Shown one piece after another: positions 33,591 through 44,130 of a stretch of DNA of 64,000 nucleotides. The first letter of the stretch is position 1, and each line of letters starts with the position of its first letter. Under the pieces are notes generated by a model. The model made no database searches, was not told where the DNA came from, and saw nothing but the letters and a program-made list of their open reading frames with translations. The stretch is from Symsagittifera roscoffensis (Eukaryota > Xenacoelomorpha > Acoela > Convolutidae). Position numbers and translations under genes: made by a program. The DNA is taken from positions 44,931,467-44,995,466 of the forward strand of contig NC_087070.1 of NCBI RefSeq assembly GCF_963678635.1, written 5' to 3'.

Positions 33591-34689
33591 AATTGTACAA
33601 ACAAAACCTAATTTATTGTTTTTTGTATGTTGCGCTCCATCATTTTTATCAATTTTAGAAAATTTTAACTGACAGTTCGATGTTGATGATTTTGATAAAA
33701 CTTTGAGGGAAATTATTGAAAAAAAAACTCAAAATAAACAAATACGTGGATGATTGTTCGTGAACACTTGATGTATTTTTTGTGAACGCTTGATGTATAG
33801 AGGATTTGGATTTTGAATGGTAGTCTTTGAAAAAAAAATGTAGTGTCTACAAAACTGCTGAGATTTTTCAAACTTGCCTCTTTAGAGCACTGATGCTATC
33901 CCAATTTTGTTCCACACTTCCGAATATTCAATTATTCAACAAAAACTAGAGAAAAAATTCTCCTCCTTTTGATCAAAATTGAAGTATAAATTGATCAAAA
34001 CTGTTTGAAAATTATCGAAACTCTTCTGTATTGAACAATAATTTTTTGATCTGTCTGGCTTTTCCTGAGGCTGTTTATGTGAAACACTTAAACGTTGAGA
34101 AAAGGAAATTAAATGCAGATTGCCGCAGGGTGTATTTAACGAGTATCAAAAGTGAAAGAAAAAGTTTGAGCTATTTCCATGCCAAAACCAGTACTGAACT
34201 TATGAAACAATGTTAATGTGTAGTTTGGGTAGTGGATAATAAGGGCGCAGGTCATTTAAATAAATTAAACTATCGTCAGTTATGGTCAACCAATATGAAA
34301 ATTTTTTCAAGAGCTTCACGCCAATGTCTATTTTTTCGATGTTATTGCTCGTAGAAAAAAAACACAGTTTTTTGGTTAAAACAAAAAAGGCATGTTCTTA
34401 CAAGCAAATTTTGTTGCAGAAATCTAGAAAAGTTTACTATATATGGTCATTTGAGTTCAAAAATTTGAATGGCTGGCCTTCAAGAGGAACAAATTTTATA
34501 AAACGCACCGTCGCCTTCAATAGATTCCTATGCACATCAAAAAATATATACCTTGATGACACATTTTGAGTCGTGATTTGGTCACAGTCAAAGTAAAAAT
34601 TAATAAGTAATCAAAAAACATTTTAAAAAATTTCGCTTCTTTTTCCAACTTTAGTCATCATTATATAAGGCATCAATTACACCTGAGTA
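33591..34689. other. Gene-poor AT-rich stretch
   Basis: No gene recognised. Open frames at 34,031-34,216 and 34,282-34,569 have no family motif. Confidence 0.5.
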
Positions 34690-34830
34690 TAATACTAATT
34701 ATGGAAGGTTCCTCGAACAAAGCGTTCAAGGAAAAACTTTTATAGCAAAAATGATATGCACTTGTTAGTTATTTTGTTTGCTCTGCTTAAGAAGGGCTTT
34801 TGTTATTGGTGGCATTTATAGCATGCTATA
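34690..34830. repeat. Paralogue of the 30.1-kb insertion site, without the insertion
   Basis: TTATGGAAGGTTCCTCGAACAAAGCGTTCAAGGAAAA is similar to 30,082-30,119, and TTGTTAGTT..TTTGTTTGCT...GGTGGCATTTA is similar to 30,697-30,762. At 30.1 kb the two parts are split by the Helitron-like element; here they are contiguous. Confidence 0.55.
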
Positions 34831-34979
34831 TCATAAAGAAGTCTTATCACCTGTGAATCGATTGACAGTAAAAAAAAACATTCAAAATTTTTTCCTAGTT
34901 TTGAGATTTAAAGGTTCAAATTAATGATTTTTAGTCTGATTTTGAGCAAATAACGCGAAAGAGTAGGCTTTCAACAGCT

Positions 34980-35590
34980 TGATCCAAAACAAAAATGAGG
35001 ACGAAAAGTTGAGTTGTCACCATGTTTTTGATGTCCCGAAAAGCCCGCTGAACAATTAAGTTAAGTTGTCGTCCCTGGTCAGGTGGGGTTAGGCCTCCGT
35101 ATAGTACACTATAATTACCAGTTCTAGCCAGACGCTGCTGAAAAAGTCTTGTTTTGTATTTTTTAAGATTATGACCAGAACATTCTAAGCTACTTACACA
35201 GTAACCGGCCATCCTTGTTTCAAAACGTTTTGCAGTGATTGTTTCTTTTTTTTGTGCAAAATGGTTGGGTTGAGCCGACATGGCAAAATATCATGGTTTC
35301 ATTGGTGTTTGAACTGATCCTATAAAGGTTCATCCAGAACAACTAGTTCTCAAACGATACGAGGAAGAACAATTGAAGGTCGCCATGTTTTTTGAGTCCC
35401 AAAAACCCGCTGAACAACGAAGTTAACTTGCTGTATCTTGTCAGATGGGGTCAGGCACTCCCTCTTTAAGCCAGAAGTGCCAGAAGTCAACACTATAAAA
35501 GACTACACTCAGTTATTTTTCATCAAAACCTAGTATTTCGGATATCACAATGTACTTACAGCCTGTCGGTTCCATGGTTAGCTCACAGAT
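34980..35590 (-). repeat. Tandem duplication with a shared minus-strand frame, period about 363 bp
   Basis: Two diverged copies (CCATG words at 35,020 and 35,383). On the minus strand both read as related peptides: GLTPPDQGRQLNLIVQRAF in one, CLTPSDKIQQVNFVVQRVF in the other. Many differences fall at third positions or are conservative, which suggests decayed or real exons rather than plain repeat DNA. Each has a TACTTAC (GTAAGTA on the minus strand) that could be a splice donor (about 35,190 and 35,552). I do not recognise the protein. Confidence 0.4.
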
Positions 35591-35599
35591 TCTCCCTCT

Positions 35600-36960
35600 A
35601 TGTCAAACAATGCCTGCAAGACAGCAAGCATGTACCCTGCTTCTCACGATCGCTTTTTACAGCATCACTGTGCATGCAAACAGAAACTTGTGAGACTTTT
35701 TGATTAGGAGGCTAAAAATTGAATTTCATTTACAAAAATTTTCAAAAAGTAGTTTTTGCGTTCATACATTTGTATGCTCGTATGCATTCTCCTAAAATTA
35801 GATTTGCGGTCATTCATTTCGTATTCGATGAAAAATTTGCATGCAATTGAATTGAGTTCAAGACCTGTAGAAACTGATTTTGAAATTTTAAGTTTAGCTG
35901 AGAGTTATTCCACTAAAGATTAGAGTGCACTCAACAATTCGCCAGATTCAAGACAATCAACATCACCAGTTTATTAAGAATTTAATCAGAATTAGATTAC
36001 ATTGAATGGCCTATAAACTTTTTCCGCGCTATTTGTTTTCCAGCACGACTCCAATTTTGGTGTAATTTTTGTCAGTCAAATCATTCACTAGTAATTCGAT
36101 AGATAAATTGTGACGTTTTTACTCTATTTTAACCAACTCTCATTTCATTTCAGGCCTTTATGCACAATAAATTAAAACAAGTTTTTCGAGAAAAGGGAGA
36201 AGTGCAGAAGAAGGAAAAAAGCGAGTGCAAGCGACCTGCAAAACAAACAAAAAATTGAGCAGCATGCAAGCTTCCAAAAAACAAGGATTCGTCCGTTTTT
36301 GAAAACAAGCTTTTGAAAAAAGAGAAACTGTCTTTCATCCCAAGATGGTTTTATTAGGATTTCGATGACAAAGTCGACTTTTTTCTTTTTTGAGCATTGG
36401 GCATGTTGGTAAGCTAATAAAATGGTAATTTTTTCATCAATGATCTGTTTGTGTCCCAGTGCACAGTTCGTTATGTCGACGAATCCCAGGATATAACGGG
36501 ACAGGAACCACCAGGCAGTAGTACGTGACATTGATACGTTAAGTTTCCAATATGATAAAAGCCCGTCACAAGCCGAATAAAGGAAAAGATTTGGAAATCT
36601 ACTGCAAGACGATTTCAAAAAAATTTTGATTTAAGAGTCGGAAAATTCTGAAGAAAAATTTCAAAAAAATGAGCAGAAAAAATAAACAAGATATTTTGAG
36701 TCACGCGGATCTTTTGAAGGCGCCAAAAATTTTGTACTATGCGTAAAACGGTATATTGCAAGTAAAAACTCCTTTAGCAATTATGGAATCCATTTGTAAT
36801 TTATCACTTCATCCGGTATCTTCAAATTTTCTATAGATATCAATCATTTTGTTCGATATCCTGAAACGCATAATAGCTAATAGCCATTAATAATATCCTG
36901 TAATTTATATTTCAGCTCACTATTTTGCAACTGAACTTTAATTTTTTTTTGCTAGAATCG
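35600..36960. other. Stretch with an unassigned minus-strand frame
   Basis: A minus-strand open frame of 148 codons spans 36,172-36,618. Its middle part (SRYILGFVDITNCALGHKQI) is not low-complexity, but I do not recognise a family and both ends run into Phe/Lys-rich, AT-biased sequence. It could be an exon; there is no support beyond length. Otherwise nothing recognised. Confidence 0.3.
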
Positions 36961-37443
36961 ATTATCTTGCGTGCTGCAGAAAACCACCGGGCCAATTTGT
37001 TTTGACTTTCGACGGCACAACGAAGCGAGAAGCATGTCTTTAATCAAAATTGAGGATAACACTCTGAGTTTGGGTGCTGTTTTAGTGGAGCTGGCAAAAG
37101 ATGGCTTTTTGGTTTTCAGACTTTTGTTTCATTTGTTTGAAATTTCACAAAAAGTGTTACTTCCCTCTTTGCGCTGTGTTGTAGAGCAAAATCAGTTGAG
37201 TTCTGAGCGGTCTCATCCACCCAATCAGCTAAATTTCGGGATGTTTTCATAAGTGAAAAAAACCAGACGAGCAATCAGTTTGGTTCTGGTAACAACAGTA
37301 GCCACAAAGGCCGTTGGTTTGTCATCCACACAGTTTGCAATTTTCTTTGTGGGCGGCACGACGTCAAATTTTTTTTGGATACCACTAATTGCGCGATTCT
37401 GTGCTTGGGGTAAATGGGATTTGTTGCCAGCAAAAAAAAACGA

Positions 37444-37648
37444 TTAGGATTTGGACACTCTGATCAAAACCCTCAAATTCACAAAGCTTAGCGAATTCCT
37501 CATGTGTATTATCTAATGCCGCATAAACGCATACCGAGGTGAATTTGTCGTCGAGGACAATTATCCAGAAGTATTTCGCTATAAGAGGGCCAGTAATTTG
37601 CCCCAAAATGGCCTGTCTTTTGCCATAAAATGTTCCAGTCGAAAATAC
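37444..37648 (-). pseudogene. Possible lipocalin-like exon or relic
   Basis: Minus-strand open segment of about 68 codons. YFWIIVLDDKFTSVCVYAAL resembles the late beta-strand region of lipocalins (apolipoprotein D / Blc type, YWVLxxDxDYxxAVV), and NTHEEFAKLCEFEGFDQSVQ resembles the following helix and the G(F/Y)D.S.L stretch near the lipocalin C-terminus. The WILSRTP-like strand normally between them is absent, so it is shortened or decayed. Lipocalins are small secreted carriers of hydrophobic ligands. No upstream GxW exon was found. No clear splice sites. The match is from memory and weak. Confidence 0.3.
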
Positions 37649-37749
37649 TTTTACATAGACATGGAATGAGCTGCTTAACCATTGAACTTCAACTGATCAA
37701 CGTTTTTTGATTTAAGCTCTTAACTTAACATTTTGCTGTATTTTTTTTG

Positions 37750-37996
37750 TTTCTATTTGTTTCTATTCTGATTTAAATATTGTGTATTTATGTCTTGGCT
37801 GATGCATTTGTCGTTCTGCATGTGTTTTCGTGTATGCATGAAATGACCAACAGCATGAAACATACTAAGTCGAGCTTTCGGCTTTGAAAACCCAGCGACA
37901 GCAATTTGGAAATTTAATTTTAAACCGGTATAATTATGTTGCATCATCCGCACATATAATTCTCCCAAATTAATTTGTTCTGAACCTAGTCCTTGT
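37750..37996 (-). other. Unassigned minus-strand frame
   Basis: A frame of about 87 codons with some balanced composition (LGELYVRMMQHNYTGLKLNF). No family recognised. It ends next to the Helitron-like array and might be an exon of the same lost gene as the lipocalin-like segment; this is speculation. Confidence 0.2.
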
Positions 37997-38508
37997 TGTT
38001 CCGACTTTCGTAACAAAAGTAACGGAATATTTGTGATCGGGTGGGTTTTTTTTCTTCAGATAAATTTAGACTTTTTAACTAGCCATTTTTGACCGAGTTT
38101 TTTTTACATCATTCAAAAAGTATTGTTTTTCTGAGCTTAAATTTGAAGAAATATTTTACCTGTATTTACTTTTTGTAAAGTTACGGGGGTTTAAAGTTTG
38201 CAATTTTGGCCAATTTGGGACAATTAACGAGCGATATTTTTCGCGCTATTAACGCGTGAGCAGAGAGTTAATCCGTCTTAAAATCGTTCCAAATTGGTTG
38301 AAAGAAGCTCATTTGTCATACTGATTTGTTACAAGGAGCGAAATCTATCCTTTTGTGTTTTATATGGCGTGTTGGGGGAATGATTTTCATAAAAAATTAC
38401 AAATTTTAGAAAAAAAAGTTTTCATTTTATGTTTTCTAACATTTAATTTTTTTAATGTTATTACTGCTCCATAAAACCTTAAAAGGCTGTCGGAACATTC
38501 AGGGCTTG
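37997..38508 (+). mobile_element. Helitron-like element, copy fused to the next
   Basis: Starts TTGTTCCGACTTTCGTAAC and follows the 30.1-kb copy to GTCGGAACATTCAGGGCTTGG, where it passes directly into the inside of a second copy. The last 20-odd bases (hairpin 3' arm and terminus) are missing. Confidence 0.7.
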
Positions 38509-38930
38509 GCTTTTTAAATAACCATTTTTGACGGATTTTTTTTTAATCATTCACAAAGTATTGTTGTCTTGAGCTTAAATTTGAAAAGATGTTTCACGTT
38601 TGATCATTTTTTGTGAAGTTATGGAGGTTTAAAGATTGCCATTTTGGACAATATGGGACAATTAACGCGTAATCGGAGATTTAATCTGTCTTAGAAATCA
38701 TTCCAAATTGGTCGAAGTAAGCTGATTTTCCTTAATTGATTTGTTACTAGGAGCAAAGATTATCACTTTATACTTAAATGGCGTTTGGGAAGATGATTTT
38801 CACAAAAAATCTGAATTTTTTTTAAATATTCATTTTTTTTATTACTTTAATTTTTCATGATCTTACGGCTCCATAAACTTTAAAAGGCAGCCGGAACCTT
38901 CAGGGTTTGGCCCTGATACGAGCAGTCTTG
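38509..38930 (+). mobile_element. Helitron-like element, 5' end missing, joined in tandem
   Basis: Begins inside the family (CTTTTTAAATAACCATTTTTGACGG) and ends with the hairpin CAGGGTTTGGCCCTG and GAGCAGTCTTG. Head-to-tail with the copy before it, as if made by unequal exchange or by insertion and deletion. Confidence 0.7.
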
Positions 38931-39146
38931 TTTTTTATGGAAAAATTGTTTTGGCTAATCAGTTTATAAGATTTCCAATTCCCAATTAATTTCTTAACAG
39001 AATTAATTATGTTGCTCTATCAGCGTTAGATATCTCTTACTTCGGATTGAAATCGGATTTGAATTTTTCACTTAATATGAAAATTTTTAGATGAAAGCTA
39101 TTTTGAAACAAAATTTTTTTTATAACTCAGCAAAATATTGATTACT

Positions 39147-39506
39147 TATTGTTCCGACTTTCCTAACAAAAGTAACGAAAAATTTGTGCTCGGGTGGGTT
39201 TTTTTTCTTCAGATAAATTTAGACTTTTTAACTAGCCATTTTTGACCGAGTTTTTTTTACATCATTCAAAAAGTATTGTGTTTCTGAGCTTAAATTTGAA
39301 GAAATATTTTACCTGTAATTACTTTTCATAAAGTTATGGGGGTTTAAAATTTGCAATTTTGGCCAATTTGGGACTATTAACGAGCGATATTTTTCGCGCT
39401 ATTAACGCGTGAGCAGTTTTATTTTAATTTTTCATGATCTTACGGCTCCATAAACTTTAAAAGGCTGTCGGAACATTCAGGGCTTGGCCCTGATACGAGC
39501 AGTCTT
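39147..39506 (+). mobile_element. Helitron-like element with internal deletion
   Basis: Starts ATTGTTCCGACTTTCCTAAC and ends with the perfect 6-bp hairpin CAGGGC-TTG-GCCCTG then GAGCAGTCTTA. After GCGTGAGCAG at about 39,416 it jumps to TTTTATTTTAATTTTTCATG, losing roughly 150 bp present in sister copies. Confidence 0.72.
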
Positions 39507-40555
39507 AATTGTTTGTGTATTCCACAAACTGTTCCAGATTCCGCAAATTTTGTTGCGTATTCCGCAAAATCGGGTCGGATGTTTTACAGTGTCTCAGCTA
39601 TTTTTACGTGGAATTCAAAACAGCAAAAAAGATCAAATTAAACTAGCAATTCTGGGGTTTCCACTAAATAAAAATTTCGACCTGTTGCGGAATCCACTAA
39701 CAATTCATAACTTGCATGGTTTCGCCTCGCAATGAATTTTTGGACTGTTTTGTCTGGGAACTAAATATTTCGTGGACACTCTTTGCCTTTCGGGCACTTT
39801 TTCGGGACAAAATGTCTGGGACACAAATTTCCAGACACGGAGTAAAGGTATTTCGGTATTATACCTTAGTGAACCGCCTTTTGATGTTTAGTTGTAGTAC
39901 CTAGCGTTTCGGAAAACTCTCCAATGACAACTACTAAGCCAAGTTAGTTTTGAAGGCTGCATTTCTGCTCAGGATTTGATGGATGATCAAGTTTGAATAG
40001 AGGTAAATTAACACGTGAAAATAGCAGGTTTTTCGGCTAATTGAACACACACCTCCCACCGATATCAGGCAAAGTTATGATCCAGGGCAAATAGTTGATG
40101 CTTTATGAGCAGAACCGGCGGAATGATAAAAAAGTGTATACCGGTAAAATTTGTATGCTTCAATATTTATTCTCTTCAGATCATTGTACTTCTTGTTTTT
40201 CATAGAAAGTTTTTAGAAAAAAATTTTTCTTTTTGTTTTCACTGACGTTTTTTTTTGCAAGAGGGAATTTGAATTTTAGCTTCGAAAGTATGACAATGAG
40301 AGTTATGAGGACCCGAAAATTAGTTTCCATCCGAAAAAAAAGAGATTTGTTTTTTTTTTCTGCTCCGCATACCAATAAAGCGGTAAAACAGTCTGATTAG
40401 CAATAATAATCAGACAAGTGTTTCTTGATAGTGAGAATATGTTTTGGAGCAATCAAGATTGAATTGATTTAAATACGAACTATATTCTGCTCACTGTATG
40501 CAAAGGTCTATGCAACTGCTCAATTTTGCATGAAAAGAAAAACATTGCCACAGAT
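39507..40555. other. Gene-poor stretch
   Basis: No gene recognised. A short forward frame at 39,484-39,735 begins inside the Helitron-like end. It is treated as chance. Confidence 0.45.
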
Positions 40556-40904
40556 CAGTAGCGAATTTAGGTGGGCGGTGGTTGGTGGCGGACACCCGCC
40601 CCCACCCTCCTCAAGAATTTGACCCCCTGCCGACTCAAAGGGTCCCCATTGTAAATAAATTTTGAGGAGGGAGAGCGCGCCAAAAAAACGCATTTTTTTT
40701 GGTCAAAATGTCCCAAGTCCCTTTCAAAAACTATCATGCGGCGCAGAAAATTTGGTCAAAAAAGGGTGTTTTTAATGATTTGAGATAGCTCAGATAATCA
40801 ATATGGTCGACCTAATAAAAAGGTCGACAAAATGCTCGAAATTTTTTTTTTTGAAAATCCGCCCCCACCCCTCGAGAAAATCCTAGATCCACCCCCGCTA
40901 CAGG
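40556..40904. mobile_element. hAT-like MITE, full-length
   Basis: About 350 bp from CAGTAGCGAATTTAGGTGGG to CCTAGATCCACCCCCGCTAC. Inverted ends are TAGCG(A/G)... on both sides. Inner family words: GACCCCCTGCCGACTCAAAGG, GCGCGCCAAAAAAACGC and GATAGCTCAGATAATCA. No coding capacity. Confidence 0.72.
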
Positions 40905-42105
40905 TTGTTTTGCTTTTCTATTCTTTCGATTGTGGTCGTAACCATAACACCAAACTGAAAATTAAGTTTTCCCTTCAATTTTCATCATTGCGATAAGTTG
41001 AGATCTCTTGGCAATCGATAGTCGTGGCAATCGAGAGATGTCGCCAATTTTGGGCATTCCTTCCACCTTTCCTTACGTACCCATAATTGGAACTTTCGTA
41101 ACTTCTGATTTTAAAAAAGTTCGATAAACAAAGATTTATGATTTGATTTAGTGGTATCGCAATAGTAGCTCAATCCCAATAGATTATTATTACAAATCAT
41201 TTGATTTCCTTTGATTTAGTTGAGAGAATAATAATATAAGCATGATTCATCATCGACTCTGCATATTATACTTATTGACAACAATTATTTCCCTATTTCC
41301 AATCCTTACTACTGGTCTTTTGTAATATATTTATATATATATATATGCATGCATTTTATATGCTTCAAATTTTTACTTATTTCCACAGATTAGAAATATT
41401 TGAAAAATTTATAAATTTGTAAATTTATTTGGTTAGCAAACAATTCACAATAAAAACAAATTTAGTTTAACTGACAGTTTAATCAAGTTCATCTTATTTG
41501 GCAGAATTGATAAGAAATGGTCAAACCCAATTAATTTAAGTTTTATGAGCTTCAAGATTATTTTTTCGAGACTTTTATAGTCTGTCTTAATCTCGGATCC
41601 TCGCATCAATTCTCGGGTCGTCAGGAGTGCGCTAAAACATGCAGGTTAGAACTAAATATTTTTCACTTGTCTCACCTCTAAAAATTTAGATTTTTCCGTA
41701 CAATTCCACTTCGCTCTCCTATTGCATGGGTGAATAATTAGCATAATTTCATTCGAGCCGTTTTGTAAGGCTTTTCTGGCGGGAGTTTCGAGACTAGTAT
41801 CCATTGAAGGAGAGAAGGTTTATTTCAAAATCATTTTGCCACAAGCTCCTTCCCCGGGACCAAAATAGCGTTTTTGCTACCATATCTTGCATCTCGAGAC
41901 AGGTTTTTCATAAAATAAATATTAAGATATAAACGAATCGCCAACGTTTTTATGAATCAAACTACCCGCACTCAGTAAAGAGAAAAAATAATAGACTATA
42001 ATGGATTTTTATTGTCAGTCTCCATAAGTTTCAAAAAAATTGATTATAATCGATTAAAAATAATTAACTAAAATTATATAATAACTCGATTATAATAACT
42101 CCCAA
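40905..42105. other. Gene-poor stretch with AT microsatellite
   Basis: A TATATATATATAT run at about 41,328-41,346 is the only simple repeat. No gene recognised. Confidence 0.5.
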
Positions 42106-42111
42106 AAGGGT

Positions 42112-43727
42112 GATCTTCATGCGAACAAAATTTATTATTCAATTCCATTAATGAAGTCTATGAAAAATGCATATCATACAATTTCCAAAATGCATATCAT
42201 ACAATTTCCATATCATACAATCATACAATTTCCATTGCATTATCATACAATTTCCGTGAAGACTTTTGATAGTCAAAAATCTGATTTTTTTTGCGAGGGA
42301 AAACTGCTAGTCATACAATCTTCAATCATAATTCGTGCTATCATACAGAAAAATTTCAGCGTGATTTTCGATTTTTGTTTTCTATATCTGCAAAAAATGA
42401 TGACCACAGTATGATAATCATTTTCTGCAGATTTCCAATGCCACAAAAGAAAATCACAATGATGATTTTTGTGATGTCAAAATTACAACTTTTAGACTTT
42501 TGAAAAAAATTTATAAACCTAAATCTGTCCAAAAAACACGCCCTAATGTTTAAGCCACCAGCGGATTTAGGGGGCGGTAGGGGGGTATGCGGACGCCCCC
42601 TTCCATCAGGAATTCAACCGCCTGCCGGCCCAAAGGGTCCCCCTTTGTATTATTTTGACTGACCCTAAAAAATTTCTAAAGGCGCCTTTGGCGCCAAAAT
42701 ATACTAATTTTGAGGGGCCGTGCGCGCCGAAAAAACGCGATTTTTTGGTCGAAGTTTTCCAAAAAGTGCCTAAAAACGCCTTTTTTGACCTGGTTTTTCT
42801 AAAATTTTCCTGCGGCGCACAAAATTTTATCAAAATTAGGTCTTTATAGTGATTTGGGAGAGCTCAGAAAATCATTTTGGTCGATCTAAAAAATAATAAA
42901 GTTCGAGAAAATGTTCGAAACTTTTTTGAAGATCTTCATGCGAACAAAATTTATTATTCAATTCCATTAATGAAGTCTATGAAAAATGCATATCATACAA
43001 TTTCCAAAATGCATATCATACAATTTCCATATCATACAATCATACAATTTCCGTGAAGACTTTTGATAGTCAAAAATCTGATTTTTTTTGCGAGGGAAAA
43101 CTGCTAGTCATACAATCTTCAATCATAATTCGTGCTATCGTACAGAAAAATTTCAGCGTGATTTTCGATTTTTGTTTTCTATATCTGCAAAAAATGATGA
43201 CCACAGTATGATAATCATTTTCTGCAGATTTCCAATGCCACAAAAGAAAATCACAATGATGATTTTTGTGATGTCAAAATTACAATTTTTAGACTTTTGA
43301 AAAAAATTTATAAACCTAAATCTGTCAAAAAAACACGCCCTAATGTTTAAGCCACCAGCGGATTTAGGGGGCGGTAGGGGGGTATGCGGACGCCCCCTTT
43401 CATCAGGAATTCAACCGCCTGCCGGCCCAAAGGGTCCCCCTTTGTATTATTTTGACTGACCCTAAAAAATTTCTAAAGGCGCCTTTGGCGCCAAAATATA
43501 CTAATTTTGAGGGGCCGTGCGCGCCGAAAAAACGCGATTTTTTGGTCGAAGTTTTCCAAAAAGTGCCTAAAAACGCCTTTTTTGACCTGGTTTTTCTAAA
43601 ATTTTCCTGCGGCGCACAAAATTTTATCAAAATTAGGTCTTTATAGTGATTTGGGAGAGCTCAGAAAATCATTTTGGTCGATCTAAAAAATAATAAAGGT
43701 CGAGAAAATGTTCGAAACTTTTTTGAA
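42112..43727. repeat. Tandem duplication, period 819 bp
   Basis: Copy 1 from 42,112 and copy 2 from 42,931 both begin GATCTTCATGCGAACAAAAT and end GAAACTTTTTTGAAGATC. They are almost identical apart from a 24-bp extra motif in copy 1 (another ATCATACAATTTCC unit) and a handful of base changes. The shared GAAGATC at the junction points may have helped recombination. Confidence 0.92.
42559..42930. mobile_element. hAT-like MITE, copy cut by the tandem duplication
   Basis: Starts CAGCGGATTTAGGGGGCGG and lacks the family 3' end because the duplication junction at 42,931 cuts it. Confidence 0.75.
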
Positions 43728-43772
43728 GATCCGCCCCCCTTGAGAAAATCCTAGATCCGCCCCTAACCACTG
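43356..43772. mobile_element. hAT-like MITE, complete copy inside the composite
   Basis: Starts CAGCGGATTTAGGGGGCGG and ends CCTAGATCCGCCCCTAACCACTG, whose complement begins CAGTGG. Terminal inverted repeats of about 20 bp with mismatches. Conserved open frames within it are shared with the cut copy because both are the same sequence and are not taken as genes. Confidence 0.8.
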
Positions 43773-44130
43773 ATTTTTTTTTTGAAAAAAAAAGACCATT
43801 ACTTTCTCTTTTTTTATTAGAGTGGTTCAAACACAGATGTACGTAGATTAATCTGTAATTTAAATCTATATGCTTCTTCATCTAATAAATTTTTTGCTTT
43901 TGTGTTTTTGGGCAAAATACACAACTACAAAGCAAAACAAACAAAAAATTGGTTTCAATTCATGGGAAAAACATTTGTCATACAATTCCATTTACAGAAA
44001 AAACACTAGTCATACAATTTCACCAATGGAAAAATGCAATTTTTGTTATTTTGTATTTGAATGATATGGATTTATTTGACAAGCAATTTTTCCCAAAATA
44101 AATTGTATCACTAGTTTTTTGTCACCCGGG

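Larger units (their letters stand above)
42106..44130. mobile_element. Composite locus: CCCGGGTTGACC-family element with nested hAT-like MITE, partly duplicated
   Basis: The right end GTCACCCGGG (44,121-44,130) and the left GGGTGATCTTCAT, plus many ATCATACAATTTCC motifs, mark a third, diverged member of the CCCGGGTTGACC family. A hAT-like MITE lies inside. A block of about 0.8 kb covering the left part and most of the MITE is present twice in tandem. Confidence 0.65.

Noticed and set aside
36172-36618. 148-codon minus-strand frame as a host gene
   Set aside because: No family, no splice or start context, and Phe/Lys-rich ends; mentioned only under its stretch.
42606-43646. Conserved minus and plus frames inside the hAT-like MITE copies
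   Set aside because: The two copies are a recent duplication, so conservation carries no coding information; the frames are not shared with older copies.
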